A stretch of DNA of 19,479 nt. It comes from JBBDWZ01 sp050732575. Its GTDB lineage: Bacteria > Gemmatimonadota > Gemmatimonadetes > Longimicrobiales > RSA9. Location of the stretch: contig JBOHRF010000071.1 of assembly GCA_050732575.1 (NCBI GenBank), forward strand, positions 1 through 19,479, given 5' to 3'. The notes beneath the pieces are model-generated. The model did not search any database. It was not told the origin of the DNA and saw only the letters and a list, made by a program, of their open reading frames with translations. Shown here in pieces: positions 6,648 through 14,482 of this stretch (within the stretch, counting starts at the first letter, position 1; each line of letters starts with the position of its first letter). The translations under genes were made by a program, and so were the position numbers.

Positions 6648-9125
6648 CTATTTGGGAGGTCGAACGCGCCGCGTCGGGGTGGCCGACAACGGGTCGTCCG
6701 GCCAGTAGTGTTTGGGGTAGCGGCCCTTGAGGTCTTTTCTGACTTCGAAATACCCGCTGCGCCAAAAACTGGCCAGGTCACGGGTAACCTGAACAGGTCG
6801 CTGTGCAGGCGAAAGTAAATGCAGCACGAGTGGGACGCGGCCACCGCCCACGCGCGGCGTTTCCCGCCAGCCAAACACTTCCTGCAGTCGCACCGCCAGG
6901 GCGGGCGCCAGCGGATCCGCGTAGTCGATGGGAATACGCGAGCCACTCGGTGCCTCCATGTGCGTGGGTGCCAGATCATCCAGGTGCGCGCGCTGCTGCC
7001 AGGAAAGAAGCCGCTGCAGCGCGTGCATCATATCGATGCGATGGAACTGCGACTGACGTTGTAGATCGGGCGCGAGCCACGCGTCGAGTGTTTCCAGCAA
7101 CGCAGAATCGGATACGTCAGGCCAACCGGCATCCAGCGTGTGCAGGAAGGCAATGCGCGAACGGAGCTGCTGCGCGGCGAGTGACCAGGGCAGCAATGCC
7201 AGGCCGTGACGTCGCACGCCATCCAAAAGCGCCGCCGAACGCTCCTCCGGTTCCGGTTGCAGGGCGCGCTCCGTGATGACGATGGCGCCCAAATGCACGC
7301 GTTCGCGCGCGCGCACGTGAGCTTCTCCGGACTCCACCTCCAGGTCCAGGTCGCGCTTGCTTTCGAACTGATCGGCGAAATGCGCCTCGAGCTCCGCTTC
7401 CGTCAGCGCCGCGCCCAGAAAGACCCGCGTTTCCGGTCCTCGATCGTCCACCTGGGCAGCGACCATGTATTCGCTGGCTGCCAGTGCCGACGCGGGCTCC
7501 ACACTGGCGCCGCGCCCGTTACGCATCAGGAAGCGCCCGCGCGCACCCGCGCGCCGGCGCGCGATGCGATCGGGATACGCACAGGCCAGCAACACGCCAG
7601 CCAAATCATCCGATGACGAAGTCGAGGCCAGGCCTGTGATACGAGCGAGATGACGCCGGATCTCACGAGCTTCACCGCGCACACGCTGCAGCGTAGGGAG
7701 ATCGGCGTCGTGTCGGAGAGCGCGCAGGGCGTGCAAGCGCAGCATGAGATCCGGATCACGCTGACCGCGTAACACGTCGCGTTCCCCCAACAGAGCAGCC
7801 AGGTCAGCCGCCAGAGGACCGACGCCCAGTACGGATGCCCGCAGTACCATGTGCGCAAGCCGCGGATGCAACGCGAGCTCGGCCATGCGGGCGCCGTGCG
7901 GCGTGAGCGCGCCGGCCGCGTCGAGGGCGCCCAACTCACGGAGCAGCTCGTGCGCCTGGGCAAATGCGGCCGCCGGCGGCGGATCCAACCAGCGCAGCTC
8001 CAGCGGATCGGGCACGCCCCACACGGCCAAATCCAGGGCCAGCGGGGCGAGGTCGGCCTGCACGATTTCGGGCTCGCCATGATCGAGTAGGGCGGCCTGC
8101 TCGCCTTCGGTCCACAGCCGATGGCAGATGCCGGCTGACGTTCGACCCGCCCGGCCCCTGCGCTGATCCGCGGAAGCCCGACTGACCCGCACCGTCTCCA
8201 ACCGAGCCATGCCCGTGCGCGGAGAAAAACGCGGAACGCGCATCAATCCACAGTCGATCACGATGCGCACGCCATCAATGGTCAGACTGGTTTCCGCAAT
8301 GGAGGTCGCCAGCACAACTTTGCGCCGGCCCGCAGGGCTGGGCTCAATAGCAAGGTCCTGTTGCTCGGCCGAAAGATTTCCGAATAGTGGATACAGGTCG
8401 GTGCCGGCGGGCAGCCGGCTCTCCAACAATTGCGCATGGACGCGCTGGATCTCGGCCTGACCCGGCAGGAACACCAACACGTCACCCGCCTGAGAAGTCA
8501 GCGCGTCCTGGACGGTTCTTGTGACCGCCGGCTCAATGGGGCCGTCAAGCTTCTTCGCGAGATAATTGGTCTCGACCGGGAAGGCGCGGCCTGCGCTGGT
8601 GAGAATGGGCGCATCGTTGAGCAACGCGGCTACCCGTTCGCTTTGCAGTGTAGCCGACATGACCAACAACGCCAGGTCGGGACGGAACAACGTGCGCGCC
8701 TGCAAGGAAAGGGCGAGGCCGAGATCGGCATGTATGCTGCGTTCGTGGAATTCATCAAAAATGATGAGTCCCACATGGGCCAGCGATGGATCGGATTGCA
8801 GCATACGCGTGAGCACACCTTCGGTCACAACTTCCAGGCGAGTTGCGTGACTCACGCGCGTGTCCAGGCGAACACGGTAACCGACCGTGCCGCCCACATC
8901 CTCGCCCAGTTGGCGGGCCAGGTAGCGCGCGGCGGCACGGGCCGCCAGCCGGCGCGGCTCGAGCATGATGATGCGTTGTCGATGGAGCCATGGAACCCGC
9001 AACAAGGCAAGCGGCACACGCGTGGTTTTGCCCGCGCCCGGCGGCGCCTGTAACACCGCGTTACGGTGCTCCTGTAACGCAATGATCAAGGACGAAATTG
9101 TACTATCGACAGGCAGCATGGTCAT
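6648..9125 (-). CDS. hrpB: ATP-dependent RNA helicase HrpB (DEAH/RHA type)
   Basis: 825 aa from the ATG at 9125; the frame opens at 9212 but the upstream part would overlap the BON gene. A second ATG at 9119 is equally possible. Motifs: APPGAGKTT (Walker A, about 27-35), EPRRLAARAAA (Ia), DEFHERS (motif II, 124-130, the DEFH variant usual in HrpB), SATL (III, about 157), QRRGRAGRTSAG (VI). The C-terminal block GRYPKHYWPDDP is diagnostic of HrpB, and length matches the family (about 800-850 aa). A member of the superfamily 2 RNA helicases; its physiological role in bacteria is poorly defined. Convergent with the PRC-barrel gene, divergent from the BON gene 62 bp away. Intact over 2.5 kb. Confidence 0.95.
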   Translation of the reverse strand: MTMLPVDSTISSLIIALQEHRNAVLQAPPGAGKTTRVPLALLRVPWLHRQRIIMLEPRRLAARAAARYLARQLGEDVGGTVGYRVRLDTRVSHATRLEVVTEGVLTRMLQSDPSLAHVGLIIFDEFHERSIHADLGLALSLQARTLFRPDLALLVMSATLQSERVAALLNDAPILTSAGRAFPVETNYLAKKLDGPIEPAVTRTVQDALTSQAGDVLVFLPGQAEIQRVHAQLLESRLPAGTDLYPLFGNLSAEQQDLAIEPSPAGRRKVVLATSIAETSLTIDGVRIVIDCGLMRVPRFSPRTGMARLETVRVSRASADQRRGRAGRTSAGICHRLWTEGEQAALLDHGEPEIVQADLAPLALDLAVWGVPDPLELRWLDPPPAAAFAQAHELLRELGALDAAGALTPHGARMAELALHPRLAHMVLRASVLGVGPLAADLAALLGERDVLRGQRDPDLMLRLHALRALRHDADLPTLQRVRGEAREIRRHLARITGLASTSSSDDLAGVLLACAYPDRIARRRAGARGRFLMRNGRGASVEPASALAASEYMVAAQVDDRGPETRVFLGAALTEAELEAHFADQFESKRDLDLEVESGEAHVRARERVHLGAIVITERALQPEPEERSAALLDGVRRHGLALLPWSLAAQQLRSRIAFLHTLDAGWPDVSDSALLETLDAWLAPDLQRQSQFHRIDMMHALQRLLSWQQRAHLDDLAPTHMEAPSGSRIPIDYADPLAPALAVRLQEVFGWRETPRVGGGRVPLVLHLLSPAQRPVQVTRDLASFWRSGYFEVRKDLKGRYPKHYWPDDPLSATPTRRVRPPK

Positions 9126-9187
9126 GATTAAGAATACCGGACTCGTTTGAGAGAATGACAGCAGGACCGGGCGGCTAAAGGGGGGAT

Positions 9188-9550
9188 ATGAAGGGCAACG
9201 GCAGAAAAGCATCGGGTGTGGCGCTCAAGGTGGGCATTGCCAGTGTGATCGCGTTCGGCGCGTTGGCCAGCGGATTCCTGGTCTCGCGGCGCGGGCGCCG
9301 CTTCCTGCGCGATGTCTGGCAGGAGCGCAGGCGTAGCGTGCTCGAGGATCGCGTGATCGACAACATCTGGGGCGAGCCCGTGTTAGGTCGTCGAATGGTG
9401 GACGTGGCTGAAATCGACCCTGGAGTAATTGCCGTGTTTGGTGAAGTCAGAAGCAGCGATGAACAGCGGGCACTACTGTCGATTGCGCGGAATGTGAAGG
9501 GCGTGGTGAACGTTGAGGATCGGCTGACGGTAAAACCGCGCGCGCGCTAG
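9188..9550 (+). CDS. BON-domain protein with N-terminal membrane segment
   Basis: 120 aa. A run of G (AAAGGGGGGAT) precedes the ATG as ribosome site. Residues 12-32 form one hydrophobic segment (VALKVGIASVIAFGALASGF) followed by a basic RRGRR stop-transfer patch, so an inner-membrane anchor is likely. From about residue 50 to 117 the sequence fits a BON domain: a helix, then VDVAEIDPGVIAVFGEVRS, a second helix (DEQRALLSIA), and VKGVVNVEDRLTV. BON domains bind membranes or phospholipid surfaces and occur in envelope-stress proteins such as OsmY. Its stop TAG (9548-9550) shares bases with the stop of the convergent small gene, forming CTAG. Confidence 0.88.
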   Translation: MKGNGRKASGVALKVGIASVIAFGALASGFLVSRRGRRFLRDVWQERRRSVLEDRVIDNIWGEPVLGRRMVDVAEIDPGVIAVFGEVRSSDEQRALLSIARNVKGVVNVEDRLTVKPRAR

Positions 9551-9741
9551 CGCAGGGCTGCGCGCGCAACGGCCGAGAAGACCGGAGCATACCGGCGCCG
9601 AAAGGCCGGCGCGATCCGTTTCACCCACATCTCCGTCGTTCCCCCCTGGATCAGATAATGCCCCAACAGGGCGCGCTGCAAAGCCATGTATGCGGCGAAC
9701 GGCGACGTGTGTCGTGCCAGGTACTGTTGCGCAAGAATCAT
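9547..9741 (-). CDS. small basic protein of unknown function
   Basis: 64 aa. AAGGAG (minus strand, 9753-9748) sits 6 nt before the ATG at 9741, one of the best ribosome sites in the window, which is the main reason for calling it. The sequence is helical in character, with an aromatic/hydrophobic middle (SPFAAYMALQRALLGHYLI) and a basic second half (KRIAPAFRRRYAPVFSAVARAALR). No signal peptide and no family recognised. It ends in the CTAG shared with the BON gene. A longer frame upstream (9738-10031) overlaps its start by ATGA but is driven by the repeat array and is not called. Confidence 0.55.
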   Translation of the reverse strand: MILAQQYLARHTSPFAAYMALQRALLGHYLIQGGTTEMWVKRIAPAFRRRYAPVFSAVARAALR

Positions 9742-9935
9742 CCAGATCTCCTTTCCAGGCCAACGGCCATTCTTTCGTCCTGCGCCTCCTCTCTAAGCGA
9801 TTGCCGTGCCGCCGTGCCTCGTCGAATCGGCAGCATTGCCGCGTAAGCACTTAGGCTATCGACCTGTCCCCACCGGCGTAGCACACATTCTACAGATGAA
9901 CTGTTTTGAGGACGGAGAACGTCCAGTTTCGAGGA

Positions 9936-9993
9936 AGAAAAACCGTAAGGGAAACCGTAAGGAAAACCGTAAGGAAAACCGTAAGGAAAACGC
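9936..9993 (+). repeat. 12-bp tandem repeat array 3 (4 near-perfect units)
   Basis: CGTAAG at 9944, 9956, 9968 and 9980, exactly 12 bp apart, with GGAAAAC between. It reads as RKEN repeats in one frame, *GKP in the next, and FPYG or VFLT on the other strand. Unlike the other arrays it follows no recognisable gene; the short frame before its first TAA ends FEEEKP*, resembling the KENP* endings at the other arrays. Confidence 0.9.
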
Positions 9994-10301
9994 CGTGGTG
10001 ATGGGTTATCCTGATGTTTACGGCCTCTCAAGAGCGATTGTTACCGGCGTTGGCTGGCGTTTGCGCGCTCTTCGCGAATGTCCTGAGGAAAAGCGTTATT
10101 GATCAGTGGATCGCGCATAATGCTATTAATTCTCGATTTGGAGCAGATCCTGCATCGACCGGAAAGGCGCTGGCCGACGTGTGAGCCGGGCGTCGCTTCT
10201 GAGCGTTGAGTGTAGTCATCGGGTCGTAGCCAATCGCATGCGACCGCTCATGGCAATGCATGGCCACGGCATGCGCACACTCCGTGCACAGTTCTCCACA
10301 G

Positions 10302-10330
10302 TTGCCGATCTTGTTAACTAAATCTATAGT
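10302..10330 (+). promoter_or_regulatory. promoter-like sequence TTGCCG-17-TATAGT
   Basis: TTGCCG (10302-10307), a 17-bp spacer, and TATAGT (10325-10330) in a locally AT-rich stretch. Downstream only a 32-codon frame (ATG at 10363, stop 10461) follows, so either a short transcript or chance. Confidence 0.3.
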
Positions 10331-10761
10331 ACAAAGCTCACCCGCAGTAAGTTATGGGAACGATGGACAACGACATCCGGGCGGCTTGGCGTGCCTGGAT
10401 CGGCAATCCGCACGCGCCGGCTGCAAGAGGTGGCCGCACCGGAGTTATCCAGCATTCCTGACGAACTAGTAGCAAGCGGTTAACGCGTCTGCATTGCGGT
10501 CCTGAGCCGGGGGTCCCGACGAAGCCGACCAAGGCTTCATACGGCGCTTTGGTCTCCTGACGCACCGCCAGCGTGAACTGCGCGGCGCGGGAATTGCCCG
10601 ACGAAGGATGTCGGAACCGCCGAGTACGCTGATAATGGACGCGGTTGGGAAACCAAGGTGGCCTCCGCCCGGACTTCGTGCCGTTCATCCCCGGAAAACT
10701 TGGGACTCACACCCCCCGCGCCGCGCCACGGTGCTGGCCGCGACCTGAGGCTGAGCTGCGA

Positions 10762-10814
10762 GCTGCGGGCTGTCCACACACACCCCTTGCCTTCTTCGTG
10801 GACAAGCCCGCAGC
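10762..10814. other. long inverted repeat / hairpin
   Basis: GCTGCGGGCTGTCCAC (10762-10777) pairs with GTGGACAAGCCCGCAGC (10798-10814): 16 bp with a single bulged base and a 20-nt loop. It begins about 7 nt past the 3' end of the minus-strand Cys-rich gene, so it may shape that transcript's end, though no T run follows on either strand. Confidence 0.6.
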
Positions 10815-10820
10815 CAAACT

Positions 10821-11405
10821 TCAATAGCTTGCAATTCGGCCTGCAACAAGGCGCGCGGCCGAGACAATCTGAAGAGATTCGGCAATTCGTTCCACCGTCT
10901 CGGTCCACAGCTTCAAATCTGCCGGTTTCACGGGGATGTGAGCGACAATCTTGTCGCCCTTGCAGCCGCCCAGAACCTGAATTGCTGACCGTGTCTGATT
11001 CACTTCGAAATGAACTCCTGACGACTGACTGGCCAGCCTCGTAAGAGCCAGAACGTCACCCATGCGCGCTGCCAGTTCTATTGCGGGGACATCGGCCTCT
11101 GGTGGAATGCAAGAGCTATGACCAGCGTTCAAACAGTCACCGCCCCCCATGCGTTGCCAGTAGACTGTGTCCAATGCTGGTCCCCAAATGCGGACTCATA
11201 GTCCTCGGGACCTCCGTTTTGCTCCCAAACGTGACAATCCAGAGTGCCCGTGATCAAAACACAATGAAACTCAAATTCTGGTCCCTGCATGTTGGCACAA
11301 TTGCCGCAGTGCAGAACCTGCCCTTGTACGGCGCTCGGAGTCCACAAACCCAAAAGCACTGTCGACGCAGTCAAGAGGCCAAACCGAATTGAGGTCCTTA
11401 GTCAT
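10821..11405 (-). pseudogene. secreted Cys-rich protein, copy 1, broken by frameshifts
   Basis: A clear signal peptide (about LRTSIRFGLLTASTVLLGL ... SAVQGQ) leads into VLHCGNCANM and a Cys-containing region that runs to a stop at 11129. The continuation lies in another frame (MGGGDCLNAGHSSC ... ending RIASY at 10821). One extra G in the G6 run at 11143-11148 would join them into one protein of about 190 aa. The start is also out of frame: the only ATG with a good ribosome site (GGGAGGGAG, ATG at 11405) reads MTKDLNS, while the signal-peptide frame begins one base later; a single A after ATG explains this. The joined product resembles the intact gene at 15021-15536 (signal peptide, early C-x2-C, GDC-x6-C, then GV-[RH]-[YF]-[DE] ... 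C-x-G). It follows a beta-propeller gene, as that copy does. Confidence 0.65.
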
Positions 11406-11450
11406 GATTCTCCCTCCCACTCGCAAGTAAGTGACGAACGCCTTTCGTGT

Positions 11451-12506
11451 TCAGCGGCGAAGTTCAAACGCGAACACATCGATCAATGGCTCACCGCTGC
11501 TCGCTTCGCGATAGTAGTAGACGAGATAACCCGTTCCGAAGCCCGGCATTAACCGCGCGGGCGGGGCGATCCAATCCTTGATGATGGTTGTGGCAAGGAC
11601 GCTAGATCGTGAAGTGTCGATGACTTCTATTATTGTATTTCTGCTACCAAACGCCGTTAAATGGACCCACAGCCGCCCAGACGCATCAAGTCGAATGTCC
11701 GTAATACGAAAGGCACCGAGGTCGGCAATGTGAGGCTTAACTGTTGGCAACCACGGGTTTTGGCGTTCGTAAACCGCGACACGCTTTCCCTTCGTTGTCC
11801 ACTTTTCGAGTCTATAATGATCGGGATGAGCAACCCACAAGACCGTATCGGCGGCGATCGTCAACCTGAGCGGCCTGGGTTCAACATTTTCGGGCACCGG
11901 AATGTGGTCGCCGCCGAACGAATACACAGATTCTCCATCGGCTGACGTAACGTGTAAAGGATGGCCGACGCCAGAACGCGATGTATTACGACCAGACGTG
12001 ACGTAACTGCCGTCGCTCAAGGGAGCCCGTATGCCCGATTCCACGGCAATCCGCGACGACCCCTGGTACTCAAAGTCTTTTGAGAGCTTCGTCCAACGGC
12101 GTTGCAGCTGATCAGCAATAAAGTAAGAGTCCCGCGTTTCGTAAGACAGCAGCGGCCCACGATATTCACCAGGGCCTTGACCCCGCCGCCCGATCGGTCT
12201 TACCACGTATCCTTGACGATTGGCAAGAAATGGTACTCCAGCATCCGAAGTACCGATGATATAGGTGCCGTTTGAAGTAACATGAACGGTTGACAACTTC
12301 GTAATTGAGCCGAGGACCGAGTCATCACGCAGTGTGACCACCAACGAGCGCTCGATGGTACAGCCGCGGCATGCCTGCCCTTCAGTGATCTGCCGGATCG
12401 AGCCAGCCGGTTCCGACTGGTCAGCCCTTGCGCCGCGCGGTTGGCTGAGACCGACTAGAGCCAAACAACATATTGCAGCGAGAGATTGGGCCTTGAAGCC
12501 GGCCAT
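11451..12506 (-). CDS. secreted 6-bladed beta-propeller protein, copy 1
   Basis: 351 aa from the ATG at 12506; an in-frame ATG at 12536 is equally possible, as no ribosome site marks either. Signal peptide about residues 1-28 (AAICCLALVGLSQ ... GARA). The mature N-terminus has a C-R-G-C pair. The blade signature GRRGQGPGEYRGPLL, close to G-x-x-G-x-GPGEF of 6-bladed propellers, is followed by repeated blades with D-x-x-x-x-YIAD-, LSDGSYVTSG- and LDASGRLWVHL-type strands. Such propellers are common in Bacteroidota and Gemmatimonadota exoproteomes; function largely unknown, likely ligand or peptide binding in the periplasm or at the surface. Its Cys-rich partner starts about 45 nt downstream on the same strand, and the pair has a paralogous copy at 15.0-16.8 kb. 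Confidence 0.8.
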   Translation of the reverse strand: MAGFKAQSLAAICCLALVGLSQPRGARADQSEPAGSIRQITEGQACRGCTIERSLVVTLRDDSVLGSITKLSTVHVTSNGTYIIGTSDAGVPFLANRQGYVVRPIGRRGQGPGEYRGPLLSYETRDSYFIADQLQRRWTKLSKDFEYQGSSRIAVESGIRAPLSDGSYVTSGRNTSRSGVGHPLHVTSADGESVYSFGGDHIPVPENVEPRPLRLTIAADTVLWVAHPDHYRLEKWTTKGKRVAVYERQNPWLPTVKPHIADLGAFRITDIRLDASGRLWVHLTAFGSRNTIIEVIDTSRSSVLATTIIKDWIAPPARLMPGFGTGYLVYYYREASSGEPLIDVFAFELRR

Positions 12507-12738
12507 TGACCGGGCGTATCTGGGCGAGTAGGTCATTTTAAGATCGTGAGGCGCGGGGAAACTTGAACCGAAAGACACCGCGATTGATTACGGCTGTCGG
12601 GCTGGGTTCGTCAATACGTTCGGCTGAACTTCGGGCCAGATTTCGAAAAACGATTCGGCAATATGCCAGTCACTCAAAAGGAGGCAAACCCTATTGAGGA
12701 GGTGCTTGACCCACACTGTGATTGTGAAGGCCTCCACA

Positions 12739-12933
12739 ATGTCAAACCTGCGCGAGGATCGACGCGCAGAGGCCAGCTCTGGCCGTGCAACCGAGGACCA
12801 GGCCGAGCAGCGCATCACGCGCCAACTCGACGAAGCGCGCGGCATTGCGCGCACCATGGCCCAGAACGGTGGCAATGGGAGCGTGATCTACGGCGCGTTG
12901 TCGAAGATGCCCAGGTTCAAGGACCTGCCGTAG
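12739..12933 (+). CDS. small phage-like protein of unknown function (64 aa)
   Basis: 64 aa, starting at ATG 12739. Hydrophilic and helical (TEDQAEQRITRQLDEARGIA), ending GALSKMPRFKDLP. No family recognised. Called because the frame is clean, has amphipathic helix periodicity and is followed 9 bp later by another small frame, then by overlapping ones, the packing seen in phage operons. An alternative upstream start exists at 12694 but adds an unlikely sequence. Confidence 0.45.
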   Translation: MSNLREDRRAEASSGRATEDQAEQRITRQLDEARGIARTMAQNGGNGSVIYGALSKMPRFKDLP

Positions 12934-12942
12934 GGTCGGCTG

Positions 12943-13050
12943 ATGCGCTCTATCCAGGAGGCCACGGATGACACGGCGGTCGCTCGCAACGGCCCAGCCG
13001 AACCACGCCAACCGCGGGACCGAAACGTCACCGACGCCGGCCATGGGTGA
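12943..13050 (+). CDS. very small ORF (35 aa), phage-like cluster
   Basis: 35 aa, from ATG 12943 to TGA 13048-13050. Acidic/polar (SIQEATDDTAVARNGPAEPR). It overlaps the GTG start of the next gene by GTGA, which suggests translational coupling. A competing frame starts at ATG 12968 behind a strong AGGAGG (12955-12960) but has a less protein-like sequence. Uncertain which of the two is translated. Confidence 0.35.
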   Translation: MRSIQEATDDTAVARNGPAEPRQPRDRNVTDAGHG

Positions 13051-13229
13051 TCGATCAGATCGGCCGCCCGCCGATCACCGACTTCCAAGAGCAGATGGTC
13101 CAGGCGCTTTCTGAAGGACATTCACCTGACGCCATTCTGCAAAAGATGCGGTCAACGGGCTTGGGTCCAGAACGCCTCATCGAGGCGCAGCGGTTTATGA
13201 TGATGTTGCGCATCCACTATGAGCGGTGA
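13047..13229 (+). CDS. small phage-like protein (60 aa)
   Basis: 60 aa from GTG 13047, overlapping the stop of the previous frame by four bases (GTGA). Sequence is protein-like: PPITDFQEQMVQALSEGHSP, then a helical half (DAILQKMRSTGLGPERLIEAQRF) and HYER at the end. No family recognised. The next ATG (13236) follows 6 bp after its stop. Confidence 0.5.
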   Translation: MIDQIGRPPITDFQEQMVQALSEGHSPDAILQKMRSTGLGPERLIEAQRFMMMLRIHYER

Positions 13230-13339
13230 GCGGATATGAGTAGCGACCCCCGCAAACCGCACATTGGCATGTTCTCGTCCTTCGTTGGCAGCGGGCTTAC
13301 CGAGAAGCAGCGCATGCCTCAGTCAACTGGGCGCGATTC

Positions 13340-13774
13340 TTGTCGCCCGAGCCCGATCAGGATGAGGGTGAATTTGAACGCTGGTATGCGAAACACTCTG
13401 CACAGCTGTACTTCGACCCGGATCCCGACAACCCGCTGCACTTCTACGACTGGCGTGCAGCATTCCGCTCCGGTGCAGAACCCGACCGTGAAGGCCATTG
13501 GCCATCTGAGTTCAAGCGCGAAGGGCATCGGCGCCTGGTAGTCTACGGCGTCGATACACGCACCGGCCAGCCGGTGGTGCCGAAACTTCTGCCCGCGCCG
13601 CCACCCGTCGCGGCGGATGCAACGGCTGTTGTTCGCCGTCCACCGCCCATCACGACCGAGCAGATCGAACGCGAGCAGCGAACGACGGACGTGCTGCGCG
13701 GATCTGCCCATGCCCACGCCACCGGAACCGCAATCGTACCGGTGCGCAGGGCTCGCCCGCTTGCGGGCGCCTGA
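13340..13774 (+). CDS. phage-type hypothetical protein with a WPSEFK motif
   Basis: 144 aa in the annotated frame; the TTG start at 13340 is uncertain because the same frame is open upstream without ATG, and a different frame with a plausible start (ATG 13236, MSSDPRKPHIGMFSSFVG) runs into it, so an upstream frameshift is possible. Residues about 13-80 carry a pattern I associate with tailed-phage genomes: FERWY, D-P-D-P-D-N-P-L-H-F-Y-D-W-R-A-A, GHWPSEFKREGH, VDTRTGQPV. The rest is Pro/Ala-rich, ending at 13774; a natural continuation (APEPVQRDVTEL) sits in another frame to 13922. Function unknown. Confidence 0.55.
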   Translation: MSPEPDQDEGEFERWYAKHSAQLYFDPDPDNPLHFYDWRAAFRSGAEPDREGHWPSEFKREGHRRLVVYGVDTRTGQPVVPKLLPAPPPVAADATAVVRRPPPITTEQIEREQRTTDVLRGSAHAHATGTAIVPVRRARPLAGA

Positions 13775-13814
13775 ACCGGTGCAACGTGATGTCACCGAGC
13801 TGTCCAGCGTGACA

Positions 13815-14108
13815 ATGAGCCCACGAACGCCCACGATGCGAGCGCTGTCAGAGCCGGAGGCCCAGGCATTTGATGAAAAGCGACGTGAAGACGCTGAGCG
13901 CGAAGCTCTGACGGAACGCTAATGTGAACTCACGGATTTCCCCGGCGTCCCGGGCGCTGGTGCCGTGTTACGCACAGGTGTCGCGGCGGCCAAAGGGGTT
14001 GCAGACGCAGCCACGTTCGGACAGCTCGAGGAAGGCGTTGACCTGGGCAACCGCGGGGTTGCGAAGCTGCTCGGCGAACCGGCACCCGCGTCGGTGGAAG
14101 AGACGTGA
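13815..14108 (+). pseudogene. phage-like gene interrupted by an in-frame stop (or two tiny genes)
   Basis: From ATG 13815 the frame reads a charged helical segment (EPEAQAFDEKRREDAEREAL) to TAA at 13920-13922, then continues in the same frame as a clean protein-like stretch (LTDFPGVPGAGAVLRTGVAA ... EPAPASVEET) to TGA 14106-14108. The second part has no start codon in frame; ATG at 13922 would match if one base after it were absent. The second part is probably real, since its stop overlaps the GTG start of the next gene (GTGA). Alternatives: one gene with a nonsense mutation, or two adjacent genes of which the second lost its start. Confidence 0.4.
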
Positions 14109-14416
14109 GCGAAGGAGCGAAACCCGCGAGCGCGCGGATCGCACTCGCAGGCCTCACCGGCGTTGTCGTGGAGAACGCGTCCGTGCGCTTGCGGGCCTTC
14201 GGGGAATCCGTCGAACCGGGCAGCGTGCGCATCCGCGTGGCCGCCGAAGTACTCGAAGACGGGAGCGTGCGGGTCGCGGCGCGCGCCGAGCAGCTGGAAA
14301 TCGCCAGCGCGCGCCTGTCGTTGGCGGGTGAATCGATCGAACCTGGCAGTGCGCGGCTGTCACTTGCGGGTGAGACGGCCGCGGCGGCCAGGGTCCTGAT
14401 CTCCATTCCAGGCTAG
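14105..14416 (+). CDS. repeat protein with six ~14-residue beta-type repeats (phage-like)
   Basis: 103 aa from GTG 14105, coupled to the previous frame by a GTGA overlap. Nearly the whole protein is built from a 14-residue unit of the form S-[AV]-R-[LIV]-x-[LVA]-[AF]-x-E-x-[LVI]-E-x-[GA]: examples are SVRLRAFGESVEPG, SVRIRVAAEVLEDG, SVRVAARAEQLEIA, SARLSLAGESIEPG and SARLSLAGETAAAA. Alternating hydrophobic residues within each unit suggest a beta-solenoid or stacked beta-strands, as in phage tail spikes, but no family is recognised. No signal peptide or membrane segment. Confidence 0.6.
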   Translation: MSEGAKPASARIALAGLTGVVVENASVRLRAFGESVEPGSVRIRVAAEVLEDGSVRVAARAEQLEIASARLSLAGESIEPGSARLSLAGETAAAARVLISIPG

Positions 14417-14482
14417 ATAATCAAGCACCTGCATCGCGCGCGCGTCCAGCCGCGAACGCACGACGCTGGGCCGAATCCGCGT

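Larger units (their letters stand above)
9742..10820. other. gene-poor region, about 1.1 kb
   Basis: Open frames here (10260-10469, 10338-10688, 10537-10908 and others) lack ribosome sites and recognisable domains, and several overlap on both strands. What can be seen: 12-bp array 3 (9936-9993), a promoter-like sequence at 10302-10330, a Cys/His-rich open frame without a start codon on the minus strand (10103-10351), and a strong hairpin at 10762-10814. It may be decayed sequence. Confidence 0.5.

Noticed and set aside
9936..9993. CRISPR-like repeat array
   Set aside because: Units are 12 bp, head to tail with no unique spacers, and no cas genes are present.
9738..10031. Minus-strand ORF with FPYG repeats overlapping the small gene by ATGA
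   Set aside because: The FPYG repeats are simply the translated 12-bp array, and the rest has no domain or ribosome site of its own.
9742..10820. Insertion sequence remnant
   Set aside because: No transposase motif, terminal inverted repeats or target duplication could be found.
10338..10908. Overlapping minus-strand frames of 116 and 123 codons
   Set aside because: Both are low-complexity and Arg/Pro-rich, overlap each other in different frames, and have no start signal.
12588..13121. Minus-strand frames opposite the phage-like genes
   Set aside because: The + strand has the better signals (GTGA overlaps, clean helical products); these look like shadows.
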